A DNA stretch of 64,000 nucleotides from Anseranas semipalmata (Eukaryota; Chordata; Aves; Anseriformes; Anseranatidae): positions 124,001-188,000 of the forward strand of contig VXAA01004291.1 in assembly GCA_013399115.1 (NCBI GenBank). The letters are read 5' to 3'. Positions 52,801 to 62,836 of this stretch are shown here, piece by piece (the stretch's first letter is position 1; each line of letters opens with the position of its first letter). The notes below the pieces were generated by a model, which was given only the letters and a program-made list of their open reading frames with translations, was not told the DNA's origin and searched no databases. The translations under genes and the position numbers were made by a program.

Positions 52801-55800
52801 CCACTCTAACCGTATTTATTATACAGCTTTAAATAATGGTACTGCCAGTTTATAAAGCTTTGATTCTTCAACACTTTTGTATCGTTATTCACAATGTAAG
52901 ACACATATTGCGTCAACTAAGCAGCCTGAGGCTGGATTTATTTATGTTTCTTAGGAAGTCCACAAAATTATTCAGCTATCCAGATGGTAGACCCTGCACG
53001 TAGATAAAACATAAGCAAAAAATAACATTTAAACATATGTGGTTACAAACCTCTCTTTTTCTTGAGGAAGGTCTTGCAGTTCCCTCTCAGCTTGCACCAG
53101 AGGCCTTTTTAATTCCTGCGCTTGCCCACCCTTTTTCTCTAACGCTGCTTTTCTGAACTGTTTGAAGCTCTCAGCAGATGTCTTTATTGGAACTGGAAGC
53201 ATCATCGTTTTACATAAGCTTACCCAGGAATCTATATTCTTAATTCCTGTATCCTGAAGTCATTTAAAAAGAAAAAAAAAAGAAAAAGGAAGACATGGAA
53301 GATGCAACAATACTCTACAGATACTACAGTTTCTTTTTTTTTTCCCTCCATTATCCATTATCTGCTTAGTTCTTACATTAGCACAATGTTTTGAGTGGGC
53401 CTATTTGGGACCATCTACAGCAAAATATCCTTACTTCTCTAGAATGTTTGTGCAAATACAGCAGTCTAAGCAGACTTCAATATGTTTTCTCATCAGTTTT
53501 GAAATTCTTTAGCAAAATAGTTTAAAAATCATTAGCATTTGTAGCTACTCTTACCCAATCTCTTATGCCCACTTCTCCATTTTTTAATTCCAGAAAACAT
53601 GAATTCACAAGACTGCACCTACCTTTTCCGGAAAAAATTGGGATTTTGTCTCTAGCACATTTTTATCGTTAGGTGTGTTACAATGACCTGATGAAAGAAT
53701 AAAAAAGGGTTTTTCACTCATGTTGATTTTATGGACTACGTTACCTCAAATTTAAATAACGTATTTAGTAATTCTAGAAAATGACTTAATTAAGAAAGTC
53801 CTATACTGCAGCACCTTCCAGGTTGCTCACCTCATGTCTTCCCAAGCCCTCTTCCATTTTGATTCCAGCATTAGGAGTACCTCATTTATCATGTAAATGT
53901 ATTCTGCCTAAAGCTCTCCAGCTTTTTTTTTTTTTTTTTTTTTAAAATCAGATAGGTCAGCCAGTAAGGGGTAGGCAACACGTTTCCAGTAGCCTACAGG
54001 ATGCACAAGTACTCCATGCTATTATCTTTTTATTACTCAGGAGGGGAAAAGCCACTTATACAGGCAAACTAGAAATGCTATTTTGGCAATACTAATGTCA
54101 GATTAACAGCTCTGATAGTACAGATTTCCTACAGTAATGCAACATATTTCATGTGAAAAACACTTTCCCCAAATATTTCAAGACTTAAAGCTTTTTAAAT
54201 GAAGGAACAGATAGGATTTCCTACATTCATCATGGTAAGCCTAAAAACAGACTTTCGCAATACCAGGGACCTGCTAGAACACCACCACATTGTTAACAAA
54301 AGCTGTGTAGTGTAGTTTTCTTTACCTTGCATTACTTTGTTATATTCCCTTTCTGAAGGACTAGATGCACTCTGAAAAAGCCGCTATTTTAGAACCAGAT
54401 GCTAACAATGCGCAGATGTTTTTTATCATTTAGCAATAACCCCCTATTGCATTTTGAGATGTTTCAGTACTTGAGTGTTCAGTAAGAAATTTAAGATAAC
54501 AGTTTTTTTCATGCAAATGATAAAGTATTTGGAGATTTGAATCTATAGTGCTGAAGGGAGAGCATTAAACTCTTAGCCAGTCTATTGTGGTTTTCAGAAA
54601 GACCCCACAGCCTCCAAAAGTCAAGACAAGAATAGTGTCTGGCCTTCCCTCTCTGCACCCTTACATTGCCTCTGAGATGGTATAATTACAAATGAGCAGG
54701 AGAGGTTTTACTACATAGTGGAGTAAACTAGGATGGAAAACCTCTGAAGCCTCTCAAGTCCTATTGATGAGGCTTCCAGCTCCTGGTATTTCCCTCTTCG
54801 TGAATTCCAGGCCCAGTTTAAGCAAAGTTTGTCTTGATCAAATTCTGTTGTCAGAGTTATTCTCCTCAAGAGTAGAGAACTGGTATACTAAGATGGCCCT
54901 CAATACCATAGTCACCTTTCTTTCCCTGATCATTTATCCTCATATCCACATTGTGTCCAGCTCAGCAGTTGGTAGCGTGAAGTATGCCTGAAGCCCGATG
55001 CATTCCTCTATGGAATGCAACTTTCAGGGAACCTGTTTTCTTGTAATAACTGCAAGCTTTTTCCATGGTGAGGAGTTATTTGACAGTGCTTTACTCTCAG
55101 ATCCTTATCACAAAAGCAGGAGATGGTTACTTGAAATGTGCACAAAGTGCACTGAGGAAAGAGCTCAATGGAGCTTCAGCAGAAAACAGTTCAAAGGCCA
55201 GCAGAGTTCTATGCAGAGAGGAGGATCAGTATTCCCAAGCTTCCTGGAATACCGAGTTACTTATCATACTGAATTGAGAAGATTAAGTCATTAAATCAAA
55301 GTCACTTGCTTTATATATTTTAAACACAGAACAAGAACATAACATCCATTTAACTTTTTCTTTTAGAAAGCAGCAAATCAAAACAAAAAAGGGAGAATTG
55401 CACAACCTCCCATTATTTTGTAATCTGATTAACATGCAGGTGTTCAACCTTTTATTTCTTTAAGCCAGGTTCATATACATTTAACTTGATACCCTTGATA
55501 TCAATTAGTTTTTATTATGACAATACATACTTTGCTCTTGACTTATGGATATTGAATCAGCAGTTCTCTCACTGGCCTTGTTTTGAAGTTTGTTAGATTT
55601 GTCTAGATTAAACATTTTCTCAGCTTTAGTCCAATCAGCACTGTCAACCTGGGAAGTTGTATTGGATACCTAGAAGAGAAATTAGACTTCGAAATACACC
55701 CTGAAGTACATAACATGTGGATTCTTGTTATACAGTAGTAGTGTTAAAGATTTGGAAGCTTAGAGCAGTAAGCTGTTGCCACTCTAGCTTCTGTAAACAC

Positions 55801-58800
55801 CAGGGTAAAAATCGATGTCATTCATATTATGGGAGTCAAAGCGAGTTCTTACAGTAGCACTTTGGATTTGGATCATGAACTGCTCAAAGATTCTAAGTGA
55901 TGGGCTGAGTGGAATATGAGAAACTGCTACAAGCTCTTTAACCTTTAGCGGGGTACAACGTAATAAAAGGTAGCTCTTCTGTAAAGCCATTTGCCGCCCC
56001 CCCCCCCCCCCCNAGAACAGCTATATTACTTTACTTCAGTGGTGCCTTTTCTCTGTGCAAGATTGTGTAGTACAGTAGCCCTTGAACAGAGGAAGATATT
56101 GCACAAACCTGAGTCTCATAATATATACTACTTGCTACCTTAGCTAGTGGATACAAATGGTAATGGGTGAATTACTTGGTCCTTTCTTGCAAGACATTCT
56201 TTTGCTCATAGCCCCAGGAGAAGAGTTAGTTTCTACCCATTGCAGAAAGTAAAGGTATTAAAACCTGGCTGAAGCAGCTGTGTTTAAATGCATTTCCATG
56301 TTGAGAAAGATAATTTAACATTGAAGATGGAAGAGATCATGCTGCTGCAATAACATCAATAGCTTCCTTAGGCCAAGTGCAACACATGCAGAGGCCCTTT
56401 AACCAGGATGCTCTCCAACTACATATTGAAACAGAAATAGTGACAAAATATTTCACCATCTTATCTATGACCCCAAAAGCCCCAGGTCCTATGCCTTTAG
56501 GAACAGGAAGAAAAAGCAGCATTTATCCAGGAGCTAGCCTCTTGAGTCAGAGTTTTGTTGAGCTTATGGAGATAGATATTTCTAGAGAGCAATAACATAC
56601 AGAATAAACAGCTCATTTCTTTTGCACAGCTGTAGGTTTACAGGGTGGGTATTTGACCTGCAAGTCTACCAGGGCTACTTGAGTTTAAGGTGTAGCACTG
56701 AAAAGAAGAGAAATAATGTAAGCCTTATAGTGCATTATGAAGTTGATAATGTCAAACTCTTTCCTTTTATATTGCAGCCAATGAATTCATGCCCCTATTA
56801 AGGATAAGAACCACTTATTTAGTGGGCTTTTAGGTAAGTGTTTTGTTATAGATCTAAAGTGGCCTTCATTGCAAACTCAAGCCTGAAGTGTTAGATCAGA
56901 TCTCAAAGGAATAAGTACATGCTTTAGAACAGATGTTTGAAATGAACATACTGGGTAGAAGTATGTATACACCTCTGGAAAAGGATGTGTATATTGGGTG
57001 ACAAGAGGCTGATTTGTCCTAGGAGCACTCTGAGGCATTTGCTTGACTGAAACATCATGCAGAGCACATACAGCTGTGATCATACCTGAGAAAGATGTAA
57101 ATGATTTCCCATAACCTGCAAAGTACAGTCCTACATCTCAAAATTAGGTCACTAAATAGTGGATTTACTAGCTATAAAGACATATAGCCTAGTTGTACTG
57201 TGAGTTATTTCTACTAGTTTTTAATTCATTTTTCAGATTATCAGCCACCAGCTCAAGCTATCTTTTACCAAAACCTGCAGATGTGTCTGGAGTTAGGCCT
57301 TTTGATGTGATGGAGAGAAAAGAATAACTCCTAAATCAAGTTTAAGCAGCTTACATTTGATATATCTAGACAGTAGTGATCAGTTCAGAGGGTCTGTGGC
57401 ACTCAAATTCAGTTAATACTGAATTGACATTAACTTGAGTGGTGAGGGGTTTAAGCATTTAATTCCTGCCCTGGGGTGTTCAGTACTTCCTGTAACCTTC
57501 AGTTCATTACGGCATCATTTTCCATCTTGTCTCCAGTTGCTGCCTCTTCACTGAGGGAGGCATGAACACCTCTCCCGGTTTTAGTGCTATTCTGCCCCAG
57601 CATAAGCACCAGAGTAATCTCAAATTCTATCCAATCTGATGTACCTTTATTTACATCATGCTCCTTATAATCCACACCCTGCAAGAACTTTTGTTATTAC
57701 CCATTGATAACCTCCAAAACCTTCAGGTAAGCTACTGGGCAATGTGACCATCAGTTCTGCCACCCCTTCTTTCTTCAAGGTTCACTTAAGTAGCCATGAT
57801 TCTTGCCATAAAGATGTTACCTGAGGAAGACTGGGCATTTTGTTCTGGTGGTTTAAGAGATCTACTCTGTAAAGGCTGAAGCCTCTGTGGCACATTGGGA
57901 GATCGCTGCTGCAGTTCAGATGATCCATAATTTTGCAAGCTACTAGTAAGAGATGAGGGCTGTGCTTGCTGAACAGCATTGCAGGACATCCTCTGTAAGC
58001 ACAGTGGTATCCTCTGGAAAGAGATCACAGTAATATAGTCAAGTCTTAATTTTTAATAGCTATTTGATCCCCCCTTCCCCATTTCCTCTGTTTATAGGAT
58101 CTAGCAGCTTGTGTATTTGTAGTTTGGTATACCCAAGGAGTTTAGATGACAAAGCCCTATGAAATGAAGTGTCCTGCCCCGGTTTGATACAGAAAACCAC
58201 CAAATGATCACATCGTGTTTTCTTGTGAAGTATTATGTTTGTCTATATTCAAAGTCAGTTACACATTGTTGTAACCGGCCATACTGAAAGTTCATTCCTG
58301 GATCCTGTTTTCGCTTTTTTTTTAATCATTTCGTTTTTGCAGAGACTGAGCTTTGTAGCACAAAAAAAGTTACATAATCCCTCCCATCAAGTCTTTGACT
58401 ATTATTCAGCTGCTCCTTCTGCATCTTTGCAAGTTCACAGGCTAGATTCCTATATGAAACTAAACACTTTAAATGAAAGCAAGTCTGTCATAAGAATGAT
58501 GAAGGCTTTGCTGTGATCTTGCTTTGAAATCTGAGATCTCCATCTCTGGTAGCTTTAAAAGAAATTGTGAAAGGCAGAGATAACCCTGACAGGAATTAAC
58601 ACCCACTGTATATACAGGAATAGAGCAATTCAGTCTTAGAGACATTAAATGTTTCTACATAAAACTTTGCTGTTGCTCTAAACGACACTGTAGTTATAGC
58701 AAGTATTCAGAAAATACCTAGAATATTCATGCAATTAATTGAAGTGTGCAGAAGTGAGGTTATTCATATAGAGAAAAAAATCTAAGTGGGGAAAATATAA

Positions 58801-61800
58801 TTTAAGTGGGGTTTGCACAGTCAATTTTATACTCAAAGACCAAGTTGGAAAGGGTTTTTTGGTGGGTGGGAGAGAAGCATTTTCTCCTTGTCTTCTTTTC
58901 ACCTCTCCTTCATCTGTAAAAAACCTTAGGAGTTCTCCCAGTACATCACCTTCTATATAGCTACAGAAGCTACTTTTAACAAATTTTACATCTACATAAG
59001 TCAGTCCTACAGAACAAGTAGTATTCAAGCTATACTCATGTCCTGCTAAACCTGTATGCTTTCCAATACTGTTGTATGTAGCAAGTAACTGCTTAGAACA
59101 GAATTGTTATATCCATTTCTGTCAGTTTACCTGAGATTGTTCCATGGAAATTGGACAGTTCTGCCTGGTTCCATTCTGTTTTGAGCACATTTCTGTAACT
59201 GTAAATACAGCAAGGTGGGCAGAAAGAAGGGGAGGGAAAAACAAGAAATCAGTCATCCACATATGTTGCATTATTCACACATACAAGATATAAGTTGCCA
59301 AAGAGCCAAACCTCACATGGAAAGGAACATTATCTTGAATGCTTTAAACTTGATAAAGCAGTTAAAGCAAGATCTTTGCTACAATGGTTTCACTGTGTTT
59401 TTCCCCACTGAAGGAGCAAACATGGGATTCACCTAACCTCATACAGATATCTACACCTCTACTATCTGTCCGAGAAAGACAAAAAGCGTCCTGCATGTGG
59501 AGAAGCATCATTGCAATGTCTTGATGCTGTGACACTAAAGTCCCTTGAACAAGCTTGAGACAACTTAAGCACCAGGGCAGAGCTTGGCTCTACAGTCAGT
59601 GTTGTTGGTACGTTTGTCCCTAGGCTTAGGGACTAAGCTTACCCACAAGGTAAGGCTCCCTTCGTGTGGCAGACTGGACAATGAAAATAAATCACTCTTT
59701 CAGAAAGGAGTAAAAAACAAAATTAAGCTGTAGCCTGATAGTCAGGTCTCCAGATTAGATACACAGACCTCTTGCGAGCAGATTTTCATCTCTAAAGTTC
59801 TTCACTGATAAATGTTTCATGATTTCNNNNNNNNNNNNNNNNNNNNNNNNNNNNNNNNNNNNNNNNNNNNNNNNNNNNNNNNNNNNNNNNNNNNNNNNNN
59901 NNNNNNNNNNNNNNNNNNNNNNNNNNNNNNNNNNNNNNNNNNNNNNNNNNNNNNNNNNNNNNNNNNNNNNNNNNNNNNNNNNNNNNNNNNNNNNNNNNNN
60001 NNNNNNNNNNNCCCCCCCCAGTGTTAAGACATTCATTTAATAGCACTAAAATTAAGCCTTCAGCATGGAACAAGCCTGTAAGAATGACAAATTCTCGGTA
60101 AGCATTGGAACAGTAGGTGCTAACTCGGAAAGCAGATATTCTGCCTGTGCAGACACAAAAGGAAGCTTTCTGACCCGATTCAGAGTCGCTGCTCTCTGAG
60201 GAGCTAGAACCACTGCTGGTACTGCTGCCAGAGTCCAAGGAGCTGCTGCTGTTGCTGCTGTCACTCAGTCGGCACGGTCCAATATTGGACACAGCGTTGT
60301 TTTCAACTGAAGGATAAAAAGGAAGAATTCAGAACACCCTGCAGTAAGTCTTCATATACAAGACTAGGATCTACCTTATTAGGGTTCTCCTATATGACTA
60401 GTCTTCTGCCATTTCCCTGTCAAGTTAGCAGTAGATTTGAGACCTTTATAGGGGAAGATTTACCAGCAGCAAGCTAGTTGTATCAATGAAATATCTAAGG
60501 AGGAGCTGTAATCACACAACTTGCAGTCCTAAACTAGGCTAGAATCTGTGTTGCCTTAAGACAGTTCAAGCACTTTTCCCCAGAAGTTTTCCTGCTGTTA
60601 AGTCTTTCTGTGCTTGTTGCTGCTGCCAGACTTGCACACCGAGGCCTTTATCTATAGCCAACTCTCTCCTTTCCCAAGCCATCTGTACTCCAGAATATCA
60701 TCATTTGCCACCTCCCCACCATCTGACTATTTTGCATCTGCAAGGTTGATTTAATTTAGTTTACAATATTTTCTAGTCAAAAAAAGACTTTCAAAAGTGT
60801 GTTCCTCTGATGGAAGCTTCGAAAACAAGAAGCTACATACCTGTTTCCTTGGACACAGGTCTTTGCCACATGCCAGCTTAAACTCTTCCTTGTAAAGAAG
60901 CCAAATGCCATTTTTAAAGATTATCTAGCCTGCTTCCTCCCTCTTTCCCCAACATAGCCTTAGCAACTGATTTTAGCTGCTTCTTGCAACTTCTCTTTCT
61001 ATGCTGTTTTCAAGCCATTGTGTATACCAGACAGGAAAACTGTTGCCTGAGCTTATGCTGAATGCAAGCCTGTGTCTTGCAGGACTGCTTGTACCATTTC
61101 AGCAAAATGTTTTCACATGGGAGCTTAACAGATGTCCAATAAAGGGCAATAGCAGCACTCACTAGTTTAATGAGGAGCACCTTGACCTGTAATAGTAGCA
61201 TCAGTCACTTTGATTTGTTCTCATTCTTTGCATGAGAACCATCAGTAAATGTAGATATAGTCAAGTATGTACTGAATTTCTGGCTTCGGATATTGAAATG
61301 CATTATGGCCTGAAAAACTGGATCAATTCTCCTAAGACAGTTCCTTATGCCTAAGACACACATAGCACAGCTGTCACTGATACAGAAGTTTTGCTAGCAT
61401 GATGCAATGGTGAGACTGCAATCAAACAAGTATAACTAGTTTGTTACTCTTGGATCTCTGCAGGACAAAGAACTGCAAACAAGCAAACTGCCCCCCCCCC
61501 CGCCTTGTTTTCATATGTCAGTGTAAGGAAGGTGTTCAGTGTCTCTTAAGCTCTGAAGGGATCAGACCAAACTACAGTAAGATCCCTATAAAAGGGCTGG
61601 AGTGGCACTTATTGCTGAACTCAAAGAAACAGCTCTGGTAAATTCATTCGGTCCATAGTAGGCTTTTAAGGCATTTGAAGGCACCAGGCAAGGCTTGGGC
61701 CATCTAATCCAGAAGAATAAGATTAGAGGTGGAGGTGTCACATTTCAGTTGGATTTTAAATCAGTTTACCATTGGCTATCAGATACAGCATGCCTGACAT

Positions 61801-62836
61801 GAACTTCACCAGCCCCATCATTGTACCTTGTCTTCTACTGCAGAAGTGAGATCTGTCATCTTTACCTTTAATAAAAGATTAGGTACAAGAAATGAGGAAG
61901 ATATTTTAAGTCAGTTAGTTGTCCTAATTTGCTGCTGTGACACCATGGGAACAATCTTAAGACTGACAATGGGAAGCTTACGACCCTAAAATATTCTGAG
62001 GAGAAAGTCCCCAGCTGCATAACAGTACACAGGCCCAAGGAGAAAACCCCCCTTCAAGCTATTTGTTGGTAAATAATGAGCAGCACATTACATTTGAAGT
62101 GTTCCTTCTTTGGGTTTAGCTGACCATTGACATCCAGTAGTCTCTTCTCTAGCTCTTGTTTCCTCTCAGAGTTCAGTTGTTCTTTTGACTTCATTGTTTT
62201 TTTAGCTGTGTGTGAAATAGAAGTTAACATCGCAGCAAAACAGAAAACAGATCTCATAAAGTTCATTTTTAAAGCATTATTTATGCTACATACCACGCTG
62301 CTTTCTTGGTCTCTTCCTCAAACAAGTTGCCACGTATCTCTCTAGTTCTCTGAGTGTTGAAGCCTTTAAAGTTTCAAAGTCTATTTCTATCTCATCAGGG
62401 TTAGAGTTCCTCAGTGAAGGTTCTCTTGACTGTATTATATGGACTACTTTCCCAAGCTTGTCTCCAGGGAGTTTATTTATGTCCAAACTCAGCTGCCTTT
62501 TTTCATCATAATTCATAGGCTTGGCATCATCATCATCTTCTGACTTATGTGCCAAGACGACCTGCTGCATGGTTTTCTTTGGTTGACTGCAAAAAATAAG
62601 TTTACTGCAGTAACAGCAGTTTAAAATAATTTGACACCCACACAAGTCCCCCACACTTACATGTTTAGAGACTGCTTTTTCTTAGACTTGTGTTTTAGAT
62701 CTTTCTTCTTTTGAATCAGGCTTTTTATTTTTTCTTTGTTCTTCCTTTTTTCCCTTTTAGCCTTCCCTTTTTTCCTTTTCAGTCTAGGTAAGGATGCTCT
62801 GGTCAAAGCCCGCAGCTGCTGGTGAACAGCTTTAAG
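49759..62836 (-). CDS. BRDT: BRDT, bromodomain testis-specific protein, 3' part (gene-level entry)
   Basis: Twelve exons from 62836 down to the stop at 49759 sum to 1698 bases, that is 565 residues plus stop, with all phases consistent. In order they encode a Lys-rich linker, the NET/ET domain ([20 protein letters not shown]), a KKQELEKR-type segment, a Ser/Asp/Glu stretch, a low-complexity Gln/Ser/Pro region, the SW-x-SL...F-x-QFR-x-A motif and a C-terminal motif. BET proteins bind acetylated histones through two bromodomains, which should lie right of base 64000. The ET domain recruits partners, and the extreme C-terminus binds P-TEFb in BRD4 and BRDT. Assignment to BRDT over BRD2/3/4 rests on KPMNYDEK and [10 protein letters not shown] in the ET domain (BRD2 and BRD4 have MSY and KPSTL), the middle region and the EPHX4-BTBD8 neighbours. 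From established knowledge BRDT acts in spermatogenesis. Confidence 0.95.
50566..50728 (-). CDS. BRDT: BRDT exon, RRRE basic helix
   Basis: 163 bases, phase 2 in, phase 0 out; acceptor CTGTAAAG, donor GTAAGT. It ends with [18 protein letters not shown], matching the human [18 protein letters not shown] segment just before the C-terminal motif. The upstream half is Gln/Glu/Lys-rich and poorly conserved. Confidence 0.94.
53051..53253 (-). CDS. BRDT: BRDT exon, conserved SW-x-SL / FKQFRKAA segment
   Basis: 203 bases, phase 0 in, phase 2 out; acceptor TGACTTCAG, donor GTTTGT. It encodes [15 protein letters not shown] and [19 protein letters not shown]. These match the motif shared by BRDT and BRD4 (IKNADSW..., F-x-QFRKAA). 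A Lys/Glu/Gln-rich helix follows. Confidence 0.95.
53623..53687 (-). CDS. BRDT: BRDT exon, short linker
   Basis: 65 bases, phase 1 in, phase 0 out; acceptor TTTCATCAG, donor GTAGGT. It encodes [20 protein letters not shown] then K. It aligns with human TTMLESECQAPVQK immediately before the conserved IKN-x-DSW motif. Confidence 0.88.
53924..53943. repeat. Poly-T run of 20
   Basis: Homopolymer in a BRDT intron; a shorter run of 16 T lies at 50498-50513. Neither is joined to a recognisable retroposon body. Confidence 0.8.
55531..55669 (-). CDS. BRDT: BRDT exon, fast-evolving middle region
   Basis: 139 bases, phase 0 in, phase 1 out; acceptor TCTTCTAG, donor GTATGT. The other two frames contain stops. 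It encodes [20 protein letters not shown], then a Lys/Asn/Ser-rich stretch ending SISISQEQ. I see no close counterpart in human BRDT, so it may be a lineage-specific or strongly diverged exon. Splice sites and phase support it. Confidence 0.8.
55853..55935 (-). CDS. BRDT: BRDT predicted exon (phase-bridging)
   Basis: 83 bases, phase 1 in, phase 0 out, with a good donor (GTAAGA) but an ordinary, weakly pyrimidine-rich acceptor (GTTAAAG). It would encode [20 protein letters not shown] then MIQIQSAT. Without it the exons at 57821 (ending phase 1) and 55669 (starting phase 0) do not join. [12 protein letters not shown] weakly resembles human ITVMHPSGDS at the same place. The acceptor position is the uncertain part. 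Confidence 0.55.
55997..56013. repeat. Poly-C run of 16 ending in one ambiguous base
   Basis: A homopolymer tract followed by a single N at 56013, so the true length is unknown. It lies about 60 bases upstream of the predicted BRDT exon on the coding strand. Confidence 0.95.
57821..58013 (-). CDS. BRDT: BRDT exon, Gln/Ser/Pro-rich region
   Basis: 193 bases, phase 0 in, phase 1 out; acceptor TCTTTCCAG, donor GTAACA. It encodes [20 protein letters not shown], then [16 protein letters not shown] and [12 protein letters not shown]. It follows human BRDT in order (IGYCVQ, FNYQELEHLQ, NISPLQILPP). A second frame is also open, but it gives no similarity to BRDT. Confidence 0.88.
59131..59198 (-). 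CDS. BRDT: BRDT exon, linker after Ser-rich segment
   Basis: 68 bases, phase 1 in, phase 0 out; acceptor TATTTACAG, donor GTAAAC. It encodes [20 protein letters not shown] then SQ. It corresponds to the human FTEV...ENVKKMKN segment. All three frames are open, so the choice rests on phase and similarity. Confidence 0.82.
59827..60011. other. Assembly gap (185 N) next to a C run
   Basis: N run ending at a stretch of eight C (60012-60019). It lies in the BRDT intron between the Ser-rich exon and the 59131-59198 exon. A small exon could be hidden here. Confidence 0.99.
60175..60306 (-). CDS. BRDT: BRDT exon, Ser/Asp/Glu-rich (SEED-like) segment
   Basis: 132 bases, phase 1 in and out. The acceptor is TTATCCTTCAG. 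The donor is GTCAGA, the weakest in the gene. It encodes [18 protein letters not shown], then a Ser-rich run ending SSESSDSES. It matches human VENVSRLSESSSS...DSSDSESE. BET proteins carry such phospho-acceptor clusters after the ET domain. The 3' border is less certain because of the donor and the nearby gap. Confidence 0.87.
62092..62205 (-). CDS. BRDT: BRDT exon, KKQELEKR-type segment after ET domain
   Basis: 114 bases, phase 1 in and out; acceptor TTTCACACACAG, donor GTAATG. It encodes [20 protein letters not shown], then [15 protein letters not shown]. It is almost the human sequence AKKIMMSKEELHSQKKQELE. The split Ala codon joins it to RPRKQR. Confidence 0.96.
62294..62586 (-). CDS. BRDT: BRDT exon, NET/ET domain
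   Basis: 293 bases, phase 2 in, phase 1 out; acceptor TATTTTTTGCAG, donor GTATGT. After QPKKTMQQ and an acidic SEDDDDAK stretch comes the complete ET domain: [56 protein letters not shown], ending [10 protein letters not shown]. The ET fold binds short peptide partners of BET proteins. This is the strongest identification in the window. Confidence 0.98.
62661..62836 (-). CDS. BRDT: BRDT exon, Lys-rich linker before ET domain
   Basis: 176 bases, phase 0 in, phase 2 out; acceptor TTTTGGTAG, donor GTAAGT. It encodes [20 protein letters not shown], then a long Lys/Arg-rich run. Human BRDT has LQAVHQQLQVLSQ followed by the same kind of run. The basic tract is likely nuclear-localising. Confidence 0.95.

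Noticed and set aside
57782..57979. Alternative open frame in BRDT exon 57821-58013, which would join the 55669 exon directly in phase 0
   Set aside because: Its translation has no similarity to BRDT, whereas the chosen frame follows the human motif order; it would also require a different frame in the 59131 exon.
59755..60292. Single 166-codon open frame through the third gap
   Set aside because: Only its first part (to about 60175) is BRDT coding. The rest runs into intron and N.
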